Shown in pieces: positions 22,440 through 32,142 of a stretch of 64,000 bases of DNA. Origin of the DNA: Phragmites australis (taxonomy: Eukaryota; Streptophyta; Magnoliopsida; Poales; Poaceae); contig NC_084935.1 in the NCBI RefSeq assembly GCF_958298935.1, forward strand, positions 9,978,501 through 10,042,500, in the 5' to 3' direction. Numbering within the stretch: the stretch's first letter is position 1; every line of letters starts with the position of its first letter. Below the pieces are notes generated by a model that had not been told where the DNA came from, searched no databases, and worked only from the letters and a program-made list of their open reading frames with translations. Position numbers and translations under genes: made by a program.

Positions 22440-23314
22440 CTGCTAGTTCTTGCATAATGTGTGCCATTGACAAGCCAATCATTGGGCGCCACATATACAT
22501 CTTCCTGAAAGTAGAGAAGAAGGTTTTGCTGATGGCATTGTTCCTCCAGTGAAGAAATACCTTGTGATCCAATCCAATCATCATCATTGTTGTCCTCAAA
22601 GTGATATGCAAATGTCTTGTGGCCGAAGTAGTGACCAAATAATTAGCTGTCCTCTTTCATCTACCAGGATATCTTCTTAAGAAGCGCCTTGTAGTTTTTC
22701 ATGTACTCAAACATCTATATGGATATGATCCTGTCAAAAGAACGCTCCATCTCAAACTTGCTGATGTCTGCCACAATTATCTCAACGTTTGACAACTCAT
22801 TGTCCCTACACTGCTCTTCGATAAAAGCCTTTTGTGCAGTTGAGTTGCATATCCCTGTAATACTGCAGTTCCTGTATTTCTTTGCTATGTGCAGAGAAAG
22901 GGATCCCCATCCGCATCCAACGTCAAGGATGCTTTGGCCATCTTGTAGTTTTGTCCTCTCACAATACAGCTCCATCATTGCAACCTCGTCGTCTTCTAGG
23001 GTGCTTGAGTCATCAGGGAAGTAGCACGAACTGCATTTGAGATTTCTTCCAAGCACTAATTTGAAAAACGTGGTCGGCAACTCAGAGTGTTGGGCTTTCA
23101 CTTTGTCCGTTTCAATCGCAATTGGCATATCTTCCAGGGAGTGGGCGAAGAGCAGCTGGTGGAGCTGGAGCGGTGCGGAGGGGAGGTAGCTTTGGCGGAG
23201 GCGCTGCGCGAGCAGGAGCCGCGTCAGGCGCCGGGTGACCACGTCCGGGAGGAGGTTGTGCTCCAACGCCGCTAGCGCGGACCGTACCGCTACCTCGTAC
23301 GCCTGCGCGGTCAC
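22440..23314 (-). pseudogene. Coclaurine N-methyltransferase-like pseudogene, apparently intronless
   Basis: The minus-strand frame from 23314 to 22715 encodes about 200 residues of an SAM-dependent methyltransferase of the plant coclaurine N-methyltransferase-like family. Visible features are an LPTTFFKLVLGRNLKCSSCY segment and SAM motif I, ILDVGCGWGSLSLHIAKK. Downstream the homology continues through stops (after RIISI, after KKISW, after MKEDS) and a frameshift (LLLYFQEDV in another frame), fading near 22440 before the expected C-terminus. No introns break about 290 codons, whereas plant homologues are, to my knowledge, multi-exon, so a processed copy is likely (inference). No function is expected. 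Confidence 0.8.
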
Positions 23315-23849
23315 GGCCGGGCAGCACGGCGCGACAGTCAGTCGGCCCGAGGGCGAGCGGCGCAGTCAAGCAGGGGCAGGCAGTGGGGTGGCACGACGGC
23401 GGCACGGCCGGGCGGCGGTGGCCAGCGGCTTACGTTCGGTCAGACGAGCGATGACCGGGTGGTGGAGAGTGGCGAGCGGCAGCGGTGAACGGCGGGCGAT
23501 AGCCGCCGAGCTGGGTGGCGGATGGCAACGGCGACACCAAGCAACGGCAGCCGAGCGACACGGCGGCTGGCCGACGGTGACAGCGACAGCCAGCGGCCGG
23601 GAGGTGCGGGGCAACGGCGGCGACGCGGCAGGAGCACGCCGGGCGGATGCGACGACGGCTGCGCACGGCCGCCGGCGGGGGCGGCACCTCAGCGGTTGGT
23701 CGGCAGCGGTGGCGGCGGGCCTTCTTTGGATAAAGAAGGCAGAGATGTCGAGCGGGGTCTGGATAGGTTCGTCCTGGCCGACTCCCTGTAACCACGACGT
23801 CGTCCGAAGTCGTAGCCGAGTTGGTCGCTGCTGACTCGGTTAAGACTCC

Positions 23850-24331
23850 CTTTAACCACGACGTTGCAGGAGATGTCGTCCTTGCTACCTCCGTGGAGCG
23901 CCTCGTTGACGAGCTTCATCGTTGCCTTCCGGGCCGTGCCGTCGCCGCCGTCGACCCGCCTCGCCAGCGCCGCCTTCCACCGCCCTCACTGTCATCGTCG
24001 CGCGCCTTCTTATTGAGCACCTTCCGGTCCGTCCAGTGGTATGCGCGCGGATCGCCTCCATCATGTCCGTCCAGAAGTCCGTCTCGTCGAGGATGTTGTC
24101 GAAGAGGAGCTCGCGAAGGCACATAGCAACGTCGGAGCCAGAGTGGCCGTCGAAGACAGCGAAGAGGCCGACCTCGTTGCCACCGTCCAACTCCCGGAAC
24201 TCAACGACGTGGTAATCCTCCATGTCGTGCGGCATCCGGCCCTCCACCAAGTAGAACCCGTACGTTACCTTCCAGGTGCCGGACGATGCTCTGGCCTGCT
24301 GGTCGTCGTCGCTCTCCTCTTCCCCAACCAA
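23850..24331 (-). pseudogene. Protein phosphatase 2C (PP2C) fragment, frameshifted with internal deletion
   Basis: From ATG at 24331 the minus strand reads YGFYLVEGRMPHDMEDYHVV and GLFAVFDGHSGSDVA, the N-terminal PP2C metal-binding region, to about RAHTTG. A frameshift follows: homology continues in another frame with WTDRKVLNKKAR and GGSTAATA. The catalytic middle is then missing, and the C-terminal signature ALHGGSKDDISCNVVV appears at 23919-23850. The PP2C is thus shortened from both inside and frame. It lies upstream of, and in the same orientation as, the methyltransferase pseudogene, with about 450 bp of GC-rich unrecognised sequence between them. Confidence 0.75.
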
Positions 24332-24339
24332 ACAATTGA

Positions 24340-25151
24340 ACGGTACACGAGCAGTTTTATGATCAAATTAAGGCCTTTTTTTCATACAGCTTATAGGCCA
24401 ACTTCTTTAAAATAAGGGCTTGTGATTCCAAAAAGCCCACTTTTTGGTAACTTTTCTCCAATACACTAGAAACGAAAAGCTATCTGCTTCTTCGACAAGT
24501 CATGATTTTTCATAGCCTAAAATAGAATTACCCTTAGTTTGGAGGGAATTACATGCAAATACCATTGCTATATCCCGTCGCTCAGCCCGCCTTCACTCTT
24601 CGACTCGTGTTGCACCCAAGCTCTAGCGTTTAGGATTTTGCCCCTCTTCACTGCATTGTCGCCAGCCCTCATCGAATGCATTATCGCCCCTCTCACTTTG
24701 TCGCCTTCTCCCTACTCCATGAAGCCAACCACGCCATCGTTCTACTCCTCGATAGTCATCATGTTGCCAGTCTCCTCGTGGATCCTGACTACCGCCTCCT
24801 GCTCCGTCATCCCACCAAAGCGGAGATCTCGACACCCATGCTGCGGCCACGAGGTCACAACTCGATCTGCCCAGCTCAGGGCCAGAAAAACTCATGAGTC
24901 ATGAGTCATGACGCCAACTCAGGCCGGCAGGCCCAGTCAGGATTATGCTTTACGTAACCGTGCCTCGAAGGCGGAACTCCACCTCACCCTCACCCACAGA
25001 CTCAGGAGGCCACTACTGGTAGGCAGTAACACAAACCAGGCAGACGGGCTCGGATCATCTCGCGACAAAACCCCCCGCTGTCTCCAGACCCGTGACCGCC
25101 GCCGTCTCGAAGCTCCCGCCCGTGCTCGAGGTAGTAGGGTTTCTTCCAGCC
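24340..25151. other. Intergenic region and presumed RidA promoter/leader
   Basis: 24340-24900 contains no recognised gene; ORFs here lack domains. 24900-25151 is GC-rich and should hold the RidA promoter and 5' leader. A telo-box-like tagggttt lies at 25135-25142, a motif common near starts of plant housekeeping genes. No clear TATA box was identified. Confidence 0.4.
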
Positions 25152-27308
25152 ATGGCCTGGAGAGCCGCCGCCGTCTCCAGGTTCGCCGCCGCTGCCTCCC
25201 CGGCCAAGGCGCCCCTTCCCGCCGGGCTCGGCGCCGCTGTCGCCGTTTCCTCCATATCATTCACCGGGCGACGCCACCACCTGGGCCCCGTCGCCGCGTC
25301 CCTCTCCACCTCCGCCACCGGTACGCGTCCCATCCCGCCTGCCCTTCCCCTCCGTTGGCAGCGTCTCTCTCATCTACGGGAGCTCTTCTGGTCTCGTTCA
25401 TACCGCCGACTAACGCGGGGATTACCGGTAATCTGCTTGGATTGTCTTGGTTTCTCGTGAGATTCGTGCGCCGTTTAGTTGCGGTGTGCCAAGTGCCTGG
25501 TAATCTGATGACTAGCTCTTGGTTGGTTACCTCTTCAGATAGAAGGAAAAAAGGGATTTTTAAGTGAATTTGGTACAGGAAAAAAGATTGAAATGCTGTT
25601 GCAATTAGACTTCAGTAGCTGTAAATTGATAGCAATAAGCAGCCACCTATGCAAATATGCAATGCTAATTGGCATTTCCTCTCGGCATCAAAAGTGATAA
25701 AAGTTTGGTTGATGGGATGAAGTGCAAGCCTAGTCATCGTTAGCCACAGAAAAAGCTATAGGATCTCCAATCGTTGATTTGGCCGAGTGGGCAGTGTGTC
25801 TGACAGAAGCATCACCCAATAAGTATAAATAAATAATGATTCTGCATTCCAAAAGAATAATGAAAAGAAACTGGGAGGTAAGTGATTCTCAAATGCAACA
25901 TTACTTAAAAAACAGCCACATGAGCAAAAGTAAGGCCGAGTGAGACTAAAGGTCAACTAAAAGCCCCAAAAGTTTGTTAAAATGCTTCTTAAATTGATGT
26001 TGTTGGACCAACAACCAAAATTGCCTATTCTCCTACTCATGGCCGTACTGCTTGGCCCATCTTTTTTTTAGAACTAAGACACGTAAAAGAATTTGAAGTG
26101 TTAAAAGTTTAAACCATGCTGATATGCTAGTGTATTGACTATTTTTTACAATTTTAATTAGTTATCAAGGAGGCTGTTCAGACAGAGAAGGCACCAGCAG
26201 CACTAGGACCTTATTCTCAGGCCATCAAAGCAAACAATCTTGTGTTTGTGTCTGGAGTTCTTGGCCTAAATCCTGTGGTTTGCACTTGAACTTTTGCTGT
26301 TTGGTCTTTATGGTTTCTCTGGATTGCTCACACCTGCCAGTTTACTGGTTTCCCCGATGCAACTAAATCTAAATGAGGATACCTTTTGTTTTTAGACTGG
26401 GAAGTTTGTTTCTGAAAGCGTTGAGGAGCAAACTGAGCAGGTGAAAATCTTTACATTCTTGAATCTTGCTTACAATTTTGAGCCACCAGGAAGCTCATGC
26501 TCGACATGGATGGAGCAGTGTGTGAAATGTAAATACTTTGCAGCTTAGTTTCTTAGTTGTTCCTTGTGCCACAGTAGATTGATCATGCATCAAACAAACT
26601 GTTATGTGTTTCAGAGGTCTCTGTGGAAATTATTAACATATTTATCTTGTGCTATATGAAAGTATATGCTATACTGTTGAACTTGGATACTGAATCTGTA
26701 TCTGGAAAACACCCTTTTCCCTTACGACATTCCATAGGACCATATATGCCTTTGCAAGTTTGCATTTCAGTGAACAGCCATATACTGTATCTGCTGCAAG
26801 GTGCACTTTTCTGACATCTTTGTTTTTCTCCTGTTCTGTCACAGGTTATGAAGAACATGGGCGAAATACTGAAAACAAGTGGTGCTAGCTACTCTTCAGT
26901 TGTGAAGACGACAATCATGTAAGTACATAGTCTTTTCATGCCACTTTCTTCTGCTCTAAGAAATCGTGAATCTCCAGGGGTAATTATGTTCTTCAATCTG
27001 CAGGTTGGCTGATCTAGCGGACTTCAAGAAAGTGAATGAAATTTATGCCAAATGTAAGTTTGAAATTTGTGCCCCCTTCTAAGCGTAGTTATTCCAGTCA
27101 TTTAACAATGGAGCTGTGAGGACGTTGTTAGCTCAGATCGCCTGATGGTATCAGAACTTTGGATGTATTATAATGATAATCTTTTTCTGAAGATATTCAC
27201 GTTCTTCCTGCAGATTTTCCAGCCCCTGCGCCTGCACGCTCAACATACCAAGTGGCGGCTCTGCCATTGAATGCCAGAATTGAGATCGAGTGCATTGCTG
27301 CTCTCTAG
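25152..27308 (+). CDS. RIDA: RidA (YjgF/YER057c/UK114) reactive intermediate deaminase, plastid-type
   Basis: Six exons: 25152-25320, 26162-26277, 26396-26440, 26845-26918, 27004-27053 and 27214-27308. All are GT-AG, totalling 549 nt and 182 residues. RidA hydrolyses reactive enamine/imine intermediates made by PLP enzymes such as threonine dehydratase, protecting other enzymes from damage. Residues about 1-55 are Ala/Ser/Arg-rich without acidic residues, like a plastid transit peptide. The mature domain starts near VIKEAVQTEKAPAALGPYSQ (57-76). The family signature PARSTYQVAALPLNARIEIE is intact, with the conserved Arg of the active site at 173. The ATG sits in gccATGGcc, a strong context. 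Length and exon pattern suit plant plastid RidA (about 180-190 residues). No damage is seen; this is the best-supported gene in the window. Confidence 0.95.
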
Positions 27309-28551
27309 TTTGATTGAGTGCGAGCTATCAATAAGCATTTCAACCGTGTCAATGTAGTTGTTCACTGTCCTGGAATGCACTACCCTTAGGAATTCATAGT
27401 AGGAAGTGTCACTCCGATGAGGTCGTGTCCCGATTAAGGTCTTGAACTTCCTGTAATAAAGCATGGCGTCCAGGATAGCTGGCATGTGTTAAGTTTCAGC
27501 AAAGGGTTATTGGATGGTTGTTACTTTGGATTTTGCTTTTAAACAGATCACCATGGTATCTTAGCATGATTTAAACAGAAGCCCTTGCTCATAACTATAT
27601 ATATACAAAATTGATGGTACAATATCTATCCCAAATATATGTCCATTTAGGATTTTCTTAAGTAAAATATTTTGAGCTTTGATCATCAATTTCTATAAAA
27701 TCATATAGATTGGCAACATAAAATTGGTGATATTAGATTTATCATGAAAAATACTTTTATATTATGACACTTTTTATTTAAAATTATATAGAAAACATGT
27801 GGCTTCGCCACTGTTTTTAAAGCTGCCACTGGATGCCTATGATCTCATCATCTCTTCCCAGTTAACAGCGACTCCCCATAGTTTATCCAAAACCAATCAG
27901 TTGATGCCACTAGATGGCTGTTGTTCGAAAAAAGAACAATTAAAAACCGCTTGTCTGCTCTGCTAACACCAACGCTCCGCCCTCTCTCTCCTCCAAATAC
28001 GACGCCACCAACCCGCATTACGCCGATCCACCAAGTCATATTTTTTCATATTATTCATTTAGTCTTAACCCTTTGCTGAATATGGTTCATTTTGCAGCTC
28101 AAGTCATATTTTTTCAACTCTTCTGTATGGTTTGCCAGTTTGTTGTGCCATTTTTCTCTACAGTCCAAATTTGTCAATACATGGTTTGAAGCTTCAACCG
28201 AACTCCTAGACATGCAAATATAAAAGAATCTGAAGGTGAAGCTCCCTGACTGATATTCTCTGAACCTCTTAGATAGAATTCACTGATTTCACTTACCATA
28301 AAGAAATTGGAAAAGTCATTAGAAAAGATGATTACGGATGTACTTGCTTTTTAAATCACAATAACATTGCCTTCAAATAATTTGAACCAATGCGTGTGGC
28401 AGGGTATGAGAACAATAATTTAATTCCTTTTTCTTTCATTGACCTATCACTTCAGCGGAAACGGTTCCAATTAAGAGATTATGGTTGCTCTTCCGTATGA
28501 GAACAATATAGAAATGACCAATAGATGGAGTGTATTGAAGGAAGAGCTCAC
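27309..28551. other. RidA 3' flank and AT-rich spacer, no gene seen
   Basis: The first 200-300 bp should include the RidA 3' UTR. 27580-27800 is AT-rich. The open frames are short and unrecognised; the minus-strand ORF at 27240-27485 is antisense to RidA exon 6. Confidence 0.5.
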
Positions 28552-28705
28552 ATTTTCAGGAGTAATTCCGTTCTTCTGCCTGCAGGTTAGCTGATCTACA
28601 GGTTTTCAGAATGGGATCTATGACAAATGCAACCACGTAGCCGTGAGGCTGCTATTACCTCAGATAGCCAGGGCCTTGGACCTGTGTCCATCAGAATTAC
28701 ACAGG
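28552..28705 (+). pseudogene. Degenerate partial duplicate of RidA exon 5 and flanking introns
   Basis: Aligns by eye with 26970-27170 of RidA. Intron end caggagtaattccgttcttc matches caggggtaattatgttcttc. The acceptor ctgcaggtt and exon start ttagctgatcta follow, then a decayed exon (ggttttcagaatgg versus acttcaagaaagtg). The next match is ccgtgaggctgctattacct to gctgtgaggacgttgttagct, part of the downstream intron, with roughly 50 bp deleted between. Because intron is included, this is a genomic duplication rather than a retrocopy. Confidence 0.75.
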
Positions 28706-29247
28706 TTAGAAGTTCGAATTTTTAATTTCACTTCCTAATTCTCAGTTTTTCTAAAGATCTCAAATCCTAAATCGAAGTTTGTAGAATTCCTGGTTGAGTG
28801 TGCCTACTTGTGATTCTGAAGTCGGCTGGGGAAACTTGTTCATTACACGGTTGGATTGGGCCTGGATTTACCCTTTCCCAGTCCCAACCAAACGAGTTTT
28901 CAGGCGGGCCCTGGATTTCTCCTATGGTTGGGCCAGAAGGAGGCCCTGCGTGTGTAGCATTCTAATAAGACAACCAGGGGTGGATCAGAAGGTGCTGTGG
29001 GTGCCTCTAAGCTGCTTCCATTGGTTGCCAAGCAGTAGGGGCTGCCCAGACAGCGCTAATTCGAGCGTGCCCGCCAGGAAGCCCGCTCGCACCATTTCCG
29101 ACACGAAAACGATAAGGCCGGCACGATTTGCCCGTCAGCGCGGCGGCGGGAGTTGCGAGCGAGCACTCGAGCTAGCGAAGCAACAGTTGTGCGGGTGTGT
29201 GCGCGTGTCAGACTCAAACGTCGGGCTGCCACATCGAAGCAACAGCG
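28706..29247. other. No gene seen
   Basis: Mixed-composition sequence with a 160-codon ORF (28794-29276) that shows no recognisable domain. Probably unannotated repeat remains. Confidence 0.35.
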
Positions 29248-29490
29248 AAGCAAAAGTTTTGAGGGAAAAAATTTGAGAAAAAAGTTTAGCTCGAAAGTTT
29301 TGAGAAAAAATTTGGCTCAAAAATTTTGAGAAAAAAGTTTGGTGAAAAAGTTTTTAGAAAAAAGTTTGGCTCAAAAGTTTTAGAAAAAATATTTTGAGCA
29401 AAAGTTTGACTCAAAAGCTTTGATAAAAAGTTCATGAGAAAAAAATACGGAGAAAAAGTTTGGAGAGAAAGTTATTAAGAAAAGGTTATC
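29248..29490. repeat. Imperfect A/T-rich tandem repeat (aaaagtttggctcaaaagtt type)
   Basis: About 240 bp built from variants of gagaaaaaagtttggctcaa and aaaagttttga, with irregular spacing near 20-30 bp. Strong purine bias on the plus strand. Confidence 0.75.
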
Positions 29491-29920
29491 GAGAAAAGTT
29501 ACCGGGCCACCTCCCCGCGCTCCGCTGGGCCACACCACACATTGCGTGCCAGGCCGGCCTTGTTCGTGCTCTTGGGCTGCCATCCTTTGCACGCTGGGCT
29601 GAGCCCCCTTCCATATCGAGGTCGTGCGCCCTAGTCAGCCGAGCCACAAACCAGCATAAGTCGGGACAAAAAAAAGAGAAACATGAGTGCATGGACTTGG
29701 TCGACCAACTCGAGGCCGACCGAGGTGCGAGGCAGGCCGCTCGGACAGTGTCATCCGTGACTTGGTCGCTATCGGGTGTGTTCAGAAAAGTTCTTTCGTG
29801 CTGCCCTCCTATTTTTTTTTGTTATGGATGAGGAAGAGGAAGAAGAAAAGAAAGAGTAGAAGAAGAGCAAAAGAAAGTACAAGGAAGGAGAGGTGAATGA
29901 GCATGAACGAGAGAACGAGT

Positions 29921-30606
29921 TGTTGTGATCGTGATCGCAACACGGTAAACAGTGTAATAACTGTTGATGTAATAAATATTAATTTCTCTCTCTCTACATT
30001 AGGTTAGTGAGAGTATTTATAGACATACATCAACTACTCCCATTATCATTATATCTTCACCCCTTATTCACTGGAATATTCTTGCTAACACTAAAAAATA
30101 TTTTAGAATATCTTAGAGGCATTATGGCCATTGTTTACCTACATTGCCCTAGGCAACCAAATCTCGACATGTGTCTTGGGGACCCGCACTGGACCCTTCG
30201 TCAGAGTTGCTAACGATCTCCCTTCAGCCATTTCATTATCAGGTTCCAGCTAACTTGTTGATCCCTCTTTAGGTTAGCCTTCGCTTTATCACCAAAGGTC
30301 CTCACGTTGCCTTGTTCGGCTTCAGAGATTCTCTGAACCATTTTTCCTTTAGGTTTCATCGCACCCATTCAACCTCAGGGCTTCGCTACACTCTTCGTCC
30401 TTCGGGCTTCGTCGCACCCCTTCGGCTTTCGAGCTTCGCCTCTGAGCTTCGTTCCTTGAGTTTTACTACACCTTCTCAAGCTTAAGTCCTGCATAATATA
30501 AAGGGAATTATACCTACCTTGACGTTAGCCTCTCTGTTCGGTTTTTGGGATTTGACCATTATGGCCAATTCAACGAAGAGGGCCACGTGATACCATTCCC
30601 ATATCA
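29921..30606 (-). repeat. 3' LTR of the outer Tat-like element
   Basis: Begins tgttgtgatcgtgatcgcaa and ends ttcccatatca on the plus strand. It matches 53443-54131 throughout, with many substitutions. Adjacent minus-strand GAAGGGGCCAC (30617-30607) is a plausible polypurine tract. Confidence 0.85.
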
Positions 30607-32142
30607 GTGGCCCCTTCATGGTTTGGGTCCTGACTTTAGGGGGCTGAAGCTGAGAATTTTTAGACAATAGGGTGATACCCTTGCCTCGGTCTCCTTATTC
30701 AACCGACCGAAGTCAATTCCCAAAAATGACAAAACTAACTTGTTATATAACAGAGGACATGAAAAATAAATGTATATATATATATATATTAAATAAGGGT
30801 GTAGCAATCCACTGTCATGCGGTGATGACAAAACAATGTACATTCGTTGCACAATGACATCAACTTCTCGATTACTTGCTAATAGTATTCAAAATATAGT
30901 CCATGTGCGGCCTATACAACATATATATGCGTTGTGCGAAGGGTAAATGCTTCTCCTTTAGCGAGGCAGCCTACTCCAAACTTGGCACGAACCAAGTGCC
31001 CAACGCCCAATGATGTGCTACAGGGACAGCCTTCCCGATAGATGGGACATTCACTGCAACGTCCCACTGCCAGATGTAATATTGGGCTCCACTGCGGCCA
31101 ACGAGCTAATTGAGGAACTGGATGCAGCCGTTGCGAAGGCCCATGAGGTCTCTATCCCTTGAGAGGATGTACCATGTGTTATCCCAGCTTTGCAGTATGA
31201 TCTTCTCATGGAGCTCTACGATCGCAACCTAGTTTACGTGACCTATGAAGTTTTGGTGCCCGTCGTTGAGCACATTCTGTTCTTCGAAGCTATGTGGCGC
31301 CTTCCGGAGTGAAGTCCATCGGATGCCATCCGGTGGTGGAACCCAGAGCGTCTCACTTTGGAGGAGGATTACATGACCCCCTGCCTGAATGTTTCACGCA
31401 GGTTCTCCCCCTTTGGGCCATATTTGTGCTCATAGATCCTCCACCAGCTCCAATGTCCAGCCATCCATGCTACCGACTTGCCACCATGATGCATCCTCAA
31501 AACTCTCTCCAAATGTGATATAGTGGTTGCAGTACGCATAGACTATGATAGTTCTTTCTGATTTGACCCTCAACTTCGGGCGTATGAAGAAACCCTTCGG
31601 GTTATGATAGCGGACCAATTCTGGTAGTTGGGGTAGCACAAACACATGTTCGGTCAGCAGGTTTACAACTCTAACAGAGTCATCATCGTAGTCGAACCCT
31701 ATCAAGTCCCTTCGAAAGTCCTAACTCGCATTTTGCGTCCTGCAAACGAAGGGACTTACATGACGAAAGTTCGCTCTTTGGTCAGTGAGTAGAATGACAC
31801 CTCATTTGACTCATGGACTTCGTCTATCCGGAGGACCCAGGGGGTGAACTATGAGTGCTCTTCGTGATGGATGTTGTTGTGCCACCACGAGCAAATCGCC
31901 CTGAAGGACACAAAGTCCCTCCGCTCGTCGGCACATGTTAGTCTCAAAATAACAACCTATAGGATATACTCCTCATAAATGTGTACAGACAAGTGTTGAA
32001 TACTTGTGAGATTTATGCACTCGTTATTGATAACAATGGGGAATTTATCCTCTAGATTAAACTCATGGCACACAAAGGATATCAATTGTAAAACTAGTGC
32101 CATGACAATAGTCTACCACTAATAAGCCATGTAGATTGCTCA
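30607..32142. other. Retrotransposon-internal sequence, not identified
   Basis: Lies between the 3' LTR of the outer element and the first solo LTR. A (TA)n run is at 30773-30790. A minus-strand 91-codon ORF (31705-31430) begins IGFDYDDDSVRVVNLLTEHV and vaguely resembles the C-terminal region of grass F-box-associated proteins, too weakly for a call. Confidence 0.35.

Noticed and set aside
23235..24415. Several long plus-strand ORFs of 100-199 codons
   Set aside because: GC-rich antisense of the PP2C and methyltransferase pseudogenes; composition artefacts.
24361..24540. MITE-like hairpin gggctt...aagccc
   Set aside because: Inverted repeat too short and no target duplication found.
24908..25567. 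219-codon plus-strand ORF overlapping RidA exon 1
   Set aside because: Out of frame with the RidA start; Arg/Ser/Pro-rich shadow running into intron 1.
27240..27485. 81-codon minus-strand ORF
   Set aside because: Antisense to RidA exon 6 and its 3' UTR.
30771..30790. TATA-rich run as promoter
   Set aside because: Simple (TA)n microsatellite within retrotransposon sequence; no gene follows.
31430..31705. Possible F-box-associated protein fragment
   Set aside because: Resemblance is weak and no F-box or flanking exon is visible; mentioned only in the surrounding region.
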